A DNA stretch of 64,000 nucleotides, from NCBI GenBank assembly GCA_003712055.1, contig RHLJ01000005.1:248001-312000 (forward strand), given 5' to 3'. Below, piece after piece: positions 53,708 to 63,647 of the stretch. Every line of letters starts with the position of its first letter. The stretch's first letter is position 1. This DNA comes from Balneola sp. Its GTDB lineage: Bacteria > Bacteroidota > Rhodothermia > Balneolales > Balneolaceae. Below the pieces are notes generated by a model. That model was not told the origin of the DNA. It made no database searches and saw nothing but the letters and a program-made list of their open reading frames with translations. Made by a program: the position numbers and the translations under genes.

Positions 53708-56383
53708 ATGTATACACATAAAACACGACGAACAAGCAGCTTGGCTTCACGCCTCGCGGGGTTGTTTCTGGTTTTCGGCGTTTTACTAGGCGTTACATCC
53801 CTTGATGTATTCGCCCAGGTGCCTCCGGCAGCAACAGCTATCGGTAACCAGGCAAGTGCAACCTATGTTGATAACACTGGAACTGGACAATCGGTTACTT
53901 CTAACACTGTAGAAACCATTGTACAGCAAATTGCAGGTGTGACCATTAACGCGGGTATTTCCAAAACCGTGAGTCCTGGTGGTCAGGTAACTTTCCCACA
54001 TACCATTACCAACACTGGTAACGGGACCGATAAATTCGACCTTACCACCCTGGAGGGTAGTGGGGATTTCGATTTCGATAATATCAGGATCTATCCGGAT
54101 ACCGACTTTGACGGGACACCGGATAACTTTACTGAGATATTCGAAACCCCAAATATTTCCTTCCCGGGAAACATTGGTGGTAATCCGTTTACCTACGGTA
54201 TCGTAATTGTGGCGGATGTACCGGTTACTGCGAACGATGGAGACATCGAAACATTCCAGATTAAAGCTACCTCTGACTTCGATGCTACCCAGGCGGACTC
54301 AACTACAAATACGACTCAAGTAGATGAGGATGCGGTAGTTAATGTTCAGAAGAACCGAAGTGTACAGAATGTGGCAGTTGGAGATACCGTAACGTACACT
54401 TTTTCCTATGCGGAAAGTGGTGGTAACTCAGATGCAACTAATCTTGTAATTAAAGATCCGCTTCCAGCAGGCGTAAGCTATGTTGCTGGTTCAGGGGTAT
54501 GGTCTGGTGCAGCTGGTATTCCGTTAACGGATGCAGGAACTGGCGAAACCGCTTCGGGTATTACCTACGAGTTCGATGATACTGGAACAGCAGATTCGGT
54601 AATCATCGCTATTGCTAGTATCAACTCGGGTGCATCTGGTACGATAAGCTTCAAAGTTACCGTAGATGCAGGTACTGAAGGGAATACCATTCTCAACACA
54701 GGATCATATTCTCATGACGATGCTCTAACTCCTACCACTACCAACGCTGCCGATATTATCGTTGACGAAAACTATGATATTGAGTCAGTAGGAGCTGATA
54801 CAGTTAGCATTGGAGAAGTAGATCAGGGTGAAATTGTTAACTTTGTTAACAAATTCGTGAACCAGGGAACTGCAACGGATACCTACGATATCACGTTGTC
54901 AAACAACTCCTTTCCACCGAGTGCAACGCTTACCTTCTTTAAGGCGGATGCTAATGACGAACCCACTTCGCCATTTACAGTAGGCTCTGGTGGTATTTTC
55001 AATACAGGGCCAGTAGCGGTTGGTGATACTATTGTTGTAATTCTCCAGGTAAACTTGCCTTCAGGTGTAAGTGGAGGACCTTATTCGGTAGTAAAAACAC
55101 TTACTTCACAGAATGATCCAAGTGAGAGTGATTTCCACGTGGACAAGTTAGACGGTATTAGAGTACCTACGGTTGATATCACCAACAATGGTGCTATTGG
55201 AACAGGAACAGGTGTTGGGCAAGGTCCTGAAACCAATCCGGTTACCACCATTACAACCAATCCAAACAACACGGTAACTTTCAGTCTTTGGATTACCAAT
55301 ACCAGTAACCAACAGGATACCTACAAGCTTGATTATGGTATCGATACTACTGCAGCTGGTGACATTGCGGTTACAGATGCTCTTCCAACTAACTGGACGG
55401 CTAACTTCCGCGATCCAAATAACGGTAATTCCATCATTACGGATGTAGGACCAATCGCATCTGGAGACTCGGCTGAAGTAAACCTTACCGTAAATATTCC
55501 CGCTGGTTTTGCACCAGGAGATAATGAGATTTATGTACGTGCTCTATCACAGACATCCGGTGCTATCGATGTTAAACATGAACGAGTAACAGTAAACACC
55601 GTCCGCAGTATTTCGCTTACTGCTTCGCAAACCGGTGTGGTTTCTCCTGGTGGTTCGGTGGATTACATCCATACGTTTACGGTGAATAGTAACGTAACAG
55701 AGAATGATGGTACAGATACTGACTTCCATATTGAGTTAGCTAACTCGGTTCCATCGGGTTGGGGTGCCGTAGTTTATTGGGATACTGATGAAGATGGTGC
55801 TGTAACTAGTGCCGATTCCCTTTTAACAAATGCAGCCAGCTCAGGCTCTGTTGACTTTCCAGCTGCTATTGGATCATTAAGCTTCGGTGATCAGGTACGA
55901 TTTATCGTTATCGTAAATGCCAGTACTGCTCTTAATGATGGTGCTACAGTAACCACAACCATCACTATTTCTGATCAGGGTACTGTTGGCTTAGCTGATG
56001 CAGTAAACAATGACCAGACAGAAGTACAGCTTGGTGTGGTTGCTATCGAGAAATTCCAGGCGCCTGATGCAAATGGTTCTCCTGGAACCTACACGAAAAA
56101 CCAATTCAATGTATTCCCCGGTGATACGGTATGGTACAGAATTGAAGTAGTGAATGATGGTTCTCAGCCAATTACCACCCTGGTAGTTCAGGATGTGGTG
56201 CCTTCCTATACCACAATCGCTTCCATTGCGACAGTAACTGAAAATGTAGGTCCAATCACAGGACTAGCCCTTGATGGAGCTAATCCAGGCGTTGGTGCGA
56301 CAGGAACGGTAAAAGTGACGGCAACTTCACTTCAACCTACCCACAAGTTCACGATTGAATTTGCTGTGGTGGTCGATAACTAA
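53708..56383 (+). CDS. Large exported DUF11-repeat protein
   Basis: An 891-residue protein (a start 19 codons upstream at 53651 is possible). After a signal peptide ending FAQ it carries the string AIGNQASATYVDN, also found in altered form in the next protein, and then several DUF11-type repeats, for example VAVGDTVTYTFSY, LKDPLPAGVSYVAG and, at the end, VFPGDTVWYRIEVVND. The repeats are glycine-, threonine- and aspartate-rich, with many odd-even beta patterns, as in fibrous surface proteins. No sortase, T9SS or membrane anchor is seen, so attachment probably depends on a partner. The giant OmpA-type protein follows after 58 bp. Confidence 0.85.
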   Translation: MYTHKTRRTSSLASRLAGLFLVFGVLLGVTSLDVFAQVPPAATAIGNQASATYVDNTGTGQSVTSNTVETIVQQIAGVTINAGISKTVSPGGQVTFPHTITNTGNGTDKFDLTTLEGSGDFDFDNIRIYPDTDFDGTPDNFTEIFETPNISFPGNIGGNPFTYGIVIVADVPVTANDGDIETFQIKATSDFDATQADSTTNTTQVDEDAVVNVQKNRSVQNVAVGDTVTYTFSYAESGGNSDATNLVIKDPLPAGVSYVAGSGVWSGAAGIPLTDAGTGETASGITYEFDDTGTADSVIIAIASINSGASGTISFKVTVDAGTEGNTILNTGSYSHDDALTPTTTNAADIIVDENYDIESVGADTVSIGEVDQGEIVNFVNKFVNQGTATDTYDITLSNNSFPPSATLTFFKADANDEPTSPFTVGSGGIFNTGPVAVGDTIVVILQVNLPSGVSGGPYSVVKTLTSQNDPSESDFHVDKLDGIRVPTVDITNNGAIGTGTGVGQGPETNPVTTITTNPNNTVTFSLWITNTSNQQDTYKLDYGIDTTAAGDIAVTDALPTNWTANFRDPNNGNSIITDVGPIASGDSAEVNLTVNIPAGFAPGDNEIYVRALSQTSGAIDVKHERVTVNTVRSISLTASQTGVVSPGGSVDYIHTFTVNSNVTENDGTDTDFHIELANSVPSGWGAVVYWDTDEDGAVTSADSLLTNAASSGSVDFPAAIGSLSFGDQVRFIVIVNASTALNDGATVTTTITISDQGTVGLADAVNNDQTEVQLGVVAIEKFQAPDANGSPGTYTKNQFNVFPGDTVWYRIEVVNDGSQPITTLVVQDVVPSYTTIASIATVTENVGPITGLALDGANPGVGATGTVKVTATSLQPTHKFTIEFAVVVDN

Positions 56384-56441
56384 TTCTTAACCCAGACATG
56401 GAAGTGGGGTTGGTAGCCCTGCTTCTCTTTAAAAACAATTA

Positions 56442-59400
56442 GTGAATAGATTTTTCCTACATATCAGCTTCTTGATGTTCGCCTTCTTCGGCGTTGTGGG
56501 AGAGATCTATGCACAAGAGACTCCGCCTCCTGGTCAGGAAATCGTTAATCAGGTTTCGGCTACCTACTTGGAAGGAGGGGAGGAACAGGACGCTTACTCA
56601 AACGAAGTAATGGTTATCGTTGATGGGATCCTGGAGTTCAACTTTTGGCCAAACAACTCTATCGCTGAGTTTAGAGGCAGAAGCGTAGAGTTTAGCCATT
56701 ATGTTCGGAATGATGGTACCGTTCCACTCACGATAGATATCAAAGGATATAATGATTCAGGAGATGATTTTGATATGCAGGATATTGCATGGACTAACAC
56801 TTCTCTTGTTGGGCAAAGCAAAGCACTTGCGAATACCGATACCATTACAACCTCAGTAGTTCTTGAACCGGGTCAGGAATTTGAGACGAGCTATATCGGA
56901 TGGATTAGTGTAGATGAAGACAGAGCAATTCAGACTTCGATTATGGTATTTGAGGCAACTGCCAGAGAAGCTGGGCTTACTATTATTAATAGAGATTCTA
57001 TCACCATTCAGATTGGAGCAATCATAGACCTGGAAAAGGAACAGATCGGAGTGGAGGACATAGAGAGAGGAGATAACTTCCAGTATAGATTGAGGGGAGA
57101 GAATGTCGGTGATTTAACGGCACTACCTCGGGAAATCATTGTTGATGGAAGTACCACAGAAAAAGTAATACTTACTGATTCAATTCCTGCAAATCTAACT
57201 TTTGTTTCATTCACTGATGTTCCAGGTGGAACACCATATTACAAAATAAATGAAGGCGAAGACTTTGAATACACTACTACTCTGCCTGAGGATTTAACAC
57301 AGGTACATGTTATTGGTATCGGTTATGATTCCTTAGAAGTAGGAGAAACTTTCGAAGCTTCTTTTGAAGTGATGATCAACGAGACTGCTTCCGATTCTAT
57401 CATCAATATTGCAGAAGTATCTTTTGTTGATCCTGAAGGTGACATTACCGTTGCTGCTGCTTCGAACGATGTAATTCTTGAGCTTCCGGGAGTAACAGCC
57501 AGCATCGACTACTTTACGGATAATGATTTTGATGAGGAAACAGGAACTTCAGGAATCGGAGAACCTCTTCATATCCAGGCAACAGCTTCTGCATGTAACG
57601 AGAGAAGGGATGAGATAGAGATTGTTGATATCGAACTTAGATCTCAAGGTACAGGTGATCAGGAATTTTATGTAGGTGTTGAAACAGGACCAAACACAGC
57701 TGTGTTTAGAATCCAGGAAGAAATTCCTACAAGAGACGGTTCAATTCATCCGGTAATAAGAGACAACAAAATTAAAGAAACGATTGAAGATGATGTAATT
57801 GAGGCTATTCTTGCTTGTGCTGGTATTGAAGGTGGAATTGGAGCATCTGTTACTGCAGAAGTAATGGTTGATCCATTTGGTATCGTTTTCGACAGCGAAA
57901 CAAACGCAGTTGTAGAAGGGGCCGAAGTAGTAATTATCGATGTAAATGGTACCAACAACGGAGGTAATCCCGGACAACCTGCGCTAGTGAGAACGGCCAA
58001 TGGTAAAGAAGAAGCTCCTAGTAATTCAACCAGTGATGTTAACGGAAAATACAGGTTCCCATTCCTGCAACCGGGTGTTTATCGTCTCGAAGTTACCCCA
58101 CCAACAGGCTATACTTTCAGTTCAATTGTACCTATTGATTCCTTACCAGCCGATCGGGTGTTAGATGAAAACGCTTCGTTCGGAATTGATTTTGAAATTA
58201 CCGGAGACCCTGTTGGAATGGACTTTGATATTCCTCTTGACCCGCAGGCTTTAGGAGTACTATTAGCTACGAAAGCAGTAGATAGGTCGGTCGCTGAGAT
58301 AGGTGACTTTATTAATTACACTATTACACTTAAGAGTCAGGCGGTTAATACCATTGAGAATCTAAGTGTGTTTGATAAGCTGCCATTTGGATTTGAGTAC
58401 CAGCCAGGTTCTGCGAAGCTTGATGGAATTGAACTTACTGACCCGGATGGAGGAGTAGGTCCTGATTTAGAATTCATGATTGGAAGTATTGATCCGGGGC
58501 AGACCTTAAAACTTACCTATAGAGTGTATCTGGGGCCAGGTTCAGAGAGAAGTGAGGGAATTAACGTGGCGGTAGTACGAAGTGATGAGCTCGTTGTGAA
58601 AACCAGTAATGAAGCTAAAGTTAAGGTAGAAGTACGTGGGGGTGTATTCTCAGATGAAGCCTTAATTATAGGTAAGGTTTTCATGGATTGTGATGAAGAC
58701 AACATGCAGGACGGTTCTGAGCTTGGAATCCCAGGGGTAAGGTTATACCTGGAAAATGGTAATTATGTGATTACTGATAGCAATGGTACGTACACCTTCT
58801 ATGCAATCAATCCTAATAAGCACGTATTGAAGCTGGATAATTATTCCCTTCCTGTTGGAGCCAAAATGAAAGTGCTTGACAACAGACATGCTTTTGATCC
58901 AAGTAGTCGATTTGTTGATGTTAAGAAAGGAGAACTTCACCGTGCTGATTTTGCAGTATGTGAGTGTAGTGCTGAGATAACAGAAGAAATCAATCAGCGA
59001 AAAGCATTACTGGAAGAGAAACAAGGGGATGGTCTTTCTAAATCGCTTAAGCAAAACTTCTCATTGAATGATAGGGCAAGAGGTGGAGGAAACTCAAGCA
59101 AGGCAAGTGGTACTATTGGAAATGAGAGAGCAGTTACTATTGAAAGAGGAGCTGCTACACCGGGAGAGGAAGTAAACGTTCTTAATCCGGTTGGAACAGA
59201 TACTCTAAATGTTTTATCGAAGTCTATTGAAGAGCTTATTCTGGATGCCGATCAAGAACTGGATATTATAAATATTGCGGACGGTGATACTCTGAAAAGT
59301 GAAAAAGTAACCATTTGGGCAAAAGGAAAGATGGGTGCTTTATTTGATCTGTTTGTAAATTGGGAAGTAATTGGGTCTAATAGAATAGGTCAGCGTTCTA

Positions 59401-62400
59401 CATTAGCAGATAAAGGGATTCAGGTTTGGGAATATGTGAGTTTAGATCTCAAGCCAGGTATTAATACCATAGAACTGGTTGAAGGTGATCCTTTTGGAAA
59501 TATTCGAGCTTCAAAGAGTATACAGATTCTTACTCCGGGCGAGCTTGCTAAGGTTGTGGTAACTGTACCACGGAATAATGTACAGGCTGATGGTACTTCT
59601 TTTGCTCTTGTTAATGTTCGACTGGAAGATGAATCAGGATTGACTATTGGCTCAAGAATGCCATTAACTCTCGATAATGAATTTGGTATTTGGAGAGTAC
59701 CAGATTTAGATCAAAGCGAACCAGGTACACAGGTATTTGTTGAAAATGGAGAAGCTCAATTTGAGCTACGTTCTACTATTGAACCGAAATCAGTGAAGGT
59801 AAGAGCTTCGGTAGGTATTATATATGGAGAAGCGAAAGTAGAATTCCTGCCAGACTTACGCCCAATGATCGCTGCGGGTATTATTGAAGGTACTCTTCGA
59901 TTCAGAGAACCTTTGAATATTACTAGCGCAGCTGATAATGACGGATTCGAAAGAGAGTTAAAAGAGCTTTCATACAGCATGAATAACTTTACTGCTGATG
60001 GTCGTTTTGCGTTCTTCTTAAAAGGTAAAGTCTCAGGTAAAACACTTCTTACTGCCGGATACGATTCCGAAAAACAAGAAGAACAGCGTTTATTCCGCGA
60101 TATCCGTCCTGAGGAATTCTATCCGGTATATGGAGAATCATCAATTAAAGGTTTCGATGCTCAATCTTCAGGAAGGTTATACCTAAGACTCGATCGTGGG
60201 AAAACATATGTACTGTATGGAGATTTCATTACCCAACAAAATAACCCTGATGTTCAACTTGGAGGATATACCCGATCTCAAAACGGAGTTAGGACTCACA
60301 TTGAAGAAGGAAGAGTTTCGGTTGATGCTTTTGGGGTAAGTGCAGTATCCGCTCGAAGAGTCAGGGAGTTCAGAGCGCAGGGTATTTCAAGATATGAGCT
60401 CCCCGATAATGATCTTATCGACAATAGTGAAATCATTGAGATCATTACATATGACAGAGAACAAGTTGTTGGGCTGGATACTTTAGGTGTACCAAATGAC
60501 CCAAGCTTAATATTAAACAGGGAGCGTTTAACCAGATTTACCGACTATGTAATTGATCCATTTACGGGGACTATTACTTTCAGAAACCCAATCTTCAGCG
60601 TAGATAGTGATTTCAATCCAGTTTACATCCGGGCAACCTATGAGGTAGAAGATGATTCAGAGCGCTATTTAATAGGTGGGGTAAGCGGAGGTCTTGAAGT
60701 AACAAAAGGTCTTAACATTGGCGCAGGTGTTGTTCAGGATAACAATCCGAACAACGAGTTTACCATGGCTAATAGTAATCTGAAATTTGAACTCGGAGAT
60801 AATACAAAAGTTATAGCCGAAGCAGTAAGAACTATTTCGGATCAATTCGGAACAGGTAATGCCGCCAGAGTTGAAGTTCAGCATAAAGGATCAGGTTATG
60901 AGATTCGAGGACAAGTAGGTCGTTCAGATGAAAACTTTAATAATAAAGGAGCTTCATTAGGTCAGTCCAGAACGGAGGCACGTGCCAGAGGGCGGGTTGA
61001 TATCTCAAAGAGCACAAAATTAAATGCAGAATTCCTTCTAACCAGAAATGATACTACCGGAGACCAAACACTTGGATCTTTAGTTGGTTTAAGACAATCA
61101 ATTGGTGGTTCGGTTAATGCAGAGCTTGGTATTAGGTATACAGAGCAAACCAATAGTTCTTCAGGTGATGTGACCAATACCAACTTAAGAAGTAAAGTAA
61201 CTTCGAAGATTCCATTCGTTACTGGAGCATCTGCCTTTGGTGAGTATGAGCAGGATCTAAATGCAGCTGATAGAAAAACTATTGGATTGGGAGCTAATTA
61301 TAAGATTAGAGATATAGGAAAGGCATATCTCAAACATGAGTTTGCTTCAACTGCAGCTGGAAGATATACCCTTCAAAGCAACGCTCAGAGAAATAATACG
61401 GTGTTTGGTATTGATGCCAGCTACATGAAGAATGGTAGAGTATTCAGTGAATACAGAATGAATGATGCCAACGATGGAAGATCAGGACAGGCTTCGATCG
61501 GGTTGAGAAATAAGTTCGTACTTCGTGAAGGTTTAGGGTTGAATGCTGGATTTGAAAGAATTTTCACGGTAATGGGCCCGAACAGAAATGACGGAACGGC
61601 GATTTCAACATCAGTGGAGTATACAGGAAGTGAGAACTGGAAGGGATCGGCCAGAGCAGAAGCACGCTTTGGAGTAAATAGCGATACCTACTTAAATACG
61701 CTTGGTTATGGTTTGAAAATCAATAATGATTGGACCTTCCTGGGTAGAAACATCATTTCGATAAGTACTCAAACAGGAAATTCAGGAATCAACAAACTCC
61801 AGGAGCGTTTCCAGGTTGGCGCGGCCTACCGCGATTCTCACACCAATATGTTTGATGCTTTATTTCGATATGAATTCAAGTATCAAAAGGATGAAACAGT
61901 AGCTTCCGGATTCTTTAGAACTGCTCATGTACTAACGAGCCATGCAAACTACCACCCAACTTCTGATCTGGTTCTTTCAGGAAGGGTAGGAGCTAAATAC
62001 TCATTAGAAAATGATGATCAGTTGAGATCTGAGTCTTTCCTAGAACTAGTTTCAGGTAGGGCATTATATGACTTAAATGAAAGATGGGATGCTGGTATTA
62101 ATGCAAGTATTCTTGCGAATAGTGATTTCACCACGAAAGACTACGGTTTAGGAATTGAAGTAGGGTATCTGGTTGCTACAAACCTTCGTCTGGCTACAGG
62201 CTTTAATTTTTTTGGTTACGAAGACCAGGATCTCGCAGAGAACAACTATACTCAACCGGGGGCTTATTTAGGTTTTGCTTACAAGTTTGACGAGCGAGTA
62301 TTTAGAAATCTTGCTCCACGAAGAGGTTCAAACATCATTGATGAAAGCTTGTATTTGACATGTATTCCATGCGACAAGACAATGGATCTCAAAACAATGC

Positions 62401-63647
62401 CAATCGACATTCCTGGGCATGAGTTGACTCCGGTAATTCTTACTGCGGCTGACTTCGAGTACGAACCACTCAAGACCTATGTATTATTGCCACGTCAGAT
62501 TCACTTCGATAATGATAAGTCGTACATCAATCAGGCAACTGCTCAAATGCTTGATAAAGTGGCCAAGTTCCTTATGGAGCAGGATGATTACAAGATCAAT
62601 CTTTCTGGTTTCACCGACACCAAAGCTTCAAACGATTACAACCTGGCACTATCAGATCGCCGTTCAAAAGCTGCACGTGCTTACTTAATTGCTGCGGGTG
62701 TACAGGATAGAAAGCTGATCATTGATAAGTTTGGTGAGACAGAATCTACAGGTGAAAACATTGTAGAAATGGCTTTAGAGCGTAAGGTAGAACTCGACCT
62801 GAATGAGCTCAACAGCAGAGTTACCTTCGTTGATCAAATCGAAGATGTTCAGGTACAGCAAAAAGCAGCAAGAATTGGCGGATGGGATTACATCTTTAAG
62901 ATGGAGCATAATGCAGTACCAGCCAACCTGAATTTAAACTCTAATTCATCTCAGTTGAGCTTCCTTAACAAGTACATCATAGAGCGAATAGCTATAGCTC
63001 TTGAAAGATATCCGACTGTTAACGTGACTATCGGGTTACCAAATGATCTGAGATTTACCGCTCTTCAAAATGCAATTATGGATGAGTTAACAAGAAGTGG
63101 TGCTGATATTTCTCGATTCATGTTTATCCGTGGAGTTGCTGGAGATAATAATACGGTACGCTTCAACTACACAGGTGCTGATAACCTGACTTTCCATACT
63201 CAAAAGGATGACATCAAATTTGCAAACAACCCTGAGGTTCCTGCTTTGATCGAAAGCATGTTGAGAATCCTCAAGTCCAGAGAAGATTATGAATTGATCC
63301 AGGATCTGTCTCAGAGTTATGTAGTACCGGATCGAGTGAACTTCACTCCACGTTCTACGGCACTTGATAATGAGACGCAGGCCGTACTTTCAAGAATTGG
63401 TTCTTACTTGCGAAATAACCCATCCGTATATCTTGAATTAATTGGAGATGGTAGCAGAACGGATGCGCAGAGAATGATTGCAATGCGCGATTATCTGGTG
63501 GATTGGGGCGTTGACGGTAATAGAATTACCTCAAGTCCCGGAACCATTGATACTGAAGGTAAATCAATCAGAATAGAATATAGAAATGCAGATTCCATCA
63601 ACCTTAGAAACATCGAGTTTCTAAACAGACCGCGGGGGCAACAGTGA
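56442..63647 (+). CDS. Giant multidomain outer-membrane protein: DUF11, SdrD-B, invasin-like domain, barrel-like region, OmpA modules
   Basis: A 2401-residue protein starting with GTG at 56442 (next in-frame ATG at 56475). A signal peptide ends near IYAQ; the word EIVNQVSATYLE follows, as in the preceding protein. Beta-sandwich domains come first (about residues 40-470), then a Cna-B-like fold (~480-590), a DUF11 domain (~605-730), an SdrD-B-like domain (~740-840) and an invasin/Big-1-like domain (~1030-1110, NNVQADGTSFALV). Residues ~1145-1950 are a long run of alternating strands as in an outer-membrane barrel. An OmpA peptidoglycan-binding module lies at ~2014-2115 and two further OmpA-like modules follow. 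It probably spans the outer membrane and holds peptidoglycan; what it does is not known. Confidence 0.88.
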   Translation: MNRFFLHISFLMFAFFGVVGEIYAQETPPPGQEIVNQVSATYLEGGEEQDAYSNEVMVIVDGILEFNFWPNNSIAEFRGRSVEFSHYVRNDGTVPLTIDIKGYNDSGDDFDMQDIAWTNTSLVGQSKALANTDTITTSVVLEPGQEFETSYIGWISVDEDRAIQTSIMVFEATAREAGLTIINRDSITIQIGAIIDLEKEQIGVEDIERGDNFQYRLRGENVGDLTALPREIIVDGSTTEKVILTDSIPANLTFVSFTDVPGGTPYYKINEGEDFEYTTTLPEDLTQVHVIGIGYDSLEVGETFEASFEVMINETASDSIINIAEVSFVDPEGDITVAAASNDVILELPGVTASIDYFTDNDFDEETGTSGIGEPLHIQATASACNERRDEIEIVDIELRSQGTGDQEFYVGVETGPNTAVFRIQEEIPTRDGSIHPVIRDNKIKETIEDDVIEAILACAGIEGGIGASVTAEVMVDPFGIVFDSETNAVVEGAEVVIIDVNGTNNGGNPGQPALVRTANGKEEAPSNSTSDVNGKYRFPFLQPGVYRLEVTPPTGYTFSSIVPIDSLPADRVLDENASFGIDFEITGDPVGMDFDIPLDPQALGVLLATKAVDRSVAEIGDFINYTITLKSQAVNTIENLSVFDKLPFGFEYQPGSAKLDGIELTDPDGGVGPDLEFMIGSIDPGQTLKLTYRVYLGPGSERSEGINVAVVRSDELVVKTSNEAKVKVEVRGGVFSDEALIIGKVFMDCDEDNMQDGSELGIPGVRLYLENGNYVITDSNGTYTFYAINPNKHVLKLDNYSLPVGAKMKVLDNRHAFDPSSRFVDVKKGELHRADFAVCECSAEITEEINQRKALLEEKQGDGLSKSLKQNFSLNDRARGGGNSSKASGTIGNERAVTIERGAATPGEEVNVLNPVGTDTLNVLSKSIEELILDADQELDIINIADGDTLKSEKVTIWAKGKMGALFDLFVNWEVIGSNRIGQRSTLADKGIQVWEYVSLDLKPGINTIELVEGDPFGNIRASKSIQILTPGELAKVVVTVPRNNVQADGTSFALVNVRLEDESGLTIGSRMPLTLDNEFGIWRVPDLDQSEPGTQVFVENGEAQFELRSTIEPKSVKVRASVGIIYGEAKVEFLPDLRPMIAAGIIEGTLRFREPLNITSAADNDGFERELKELSYSMNNFTADGRFAFFLKGKVSGKTLLTAGYDSEKQEEQRLFRDIRPEEFYPVYGESSIKGFDAQSSGRLYLRLDRGKTYVLYGDFITQQNNPDVQLGGYTRSQNGVRTHIEEGRVSVDAFGVSAVSARRVREFRAQGISRYELPDNDLIDNSEIIEIITYDREQVVGLDTLGVPNDPSLILNRERLTRFTDYVIDPFTGTITFRNPIFSVDSDFNPVYIRATYEVEDDSERYLIGGVSGGLEVTKGLNIGAGVVQDNNPNNEFTMANSNLKFELGDNTKVIAEAVRTISDQFGTGNAARVEVQHKGSGYEIRGQVGRSDENFNNKGASLGQSRTEARARGRVDISKSTKLNAEFLLTRNDTTGDQTLGSLVGLRQSIGGSVNAELGIRYTEQTNSSSGDVTNTNLRSKVTSKIPFVTGASAFGEYEQDLNAADRKTIGLGANYKIRDIGKAYLKHEFASTAAGRYTLQSNAQRNNTVFGIDASYMKNGRVFSEYRMNDANDGRSGQASIGLRNKFVLREGLGLNAGFERIFTVMGPNRNDGTAISTSVEYTGSENWKGSARAEARFGVNSDTYLNTLGYGLKINNDWTFLGRNIISISTQTGNSGINKLQERFQVGAAYRDSHTNMFDALFRYEFKYQKDETVASGFFRTAHVLTSHANYHPTSDLVLSGRVGAKYSLENDDQLRSESFLELVSGRALYDLNERWDAGINASILANSDFTTKDYGLGIEVGYLVATNLRLATGFNFFGYEDQDLAENNYTQPGAYLGFAYKFDERVFRNLAPRRGSNIIDESLYLTCIPCDKTMDLKTMPIDIPGHELTPVILTAADFEYEPLKTYVLLPRQIHFDNDKSYINQATAQMLDKVAKFLMEQDDYKINLSGFTDTKASNDYNLALSDRRSKAARAYLIAAGVQDRKLIIDKFGETESTGENIVEMALERKVELDLNELNSRVTFVDQIEDVQVQQKAARIGGWDYIFKMEHNAVPANLNLNSNSSQLSFLNKYIIERIAIALERYPTVNVTIGLPNDLRFTALQNAIMDELTRSGADISRFMFIRGVAGDNNTVRFNYTGADNLTFHTQKDDIKFANNPEVPALIESMLRILKSREDYELIQDLSQSYVVPDRVNFTPRSTALDNETQAVLSRIGSYLRNNPSVYLELIGDGSRTDAQRMIAMRDYLVDWGVDGNRITSSPGTIDTEGKSIRIEYRNADSINLRNIEFLNRPRGQQ

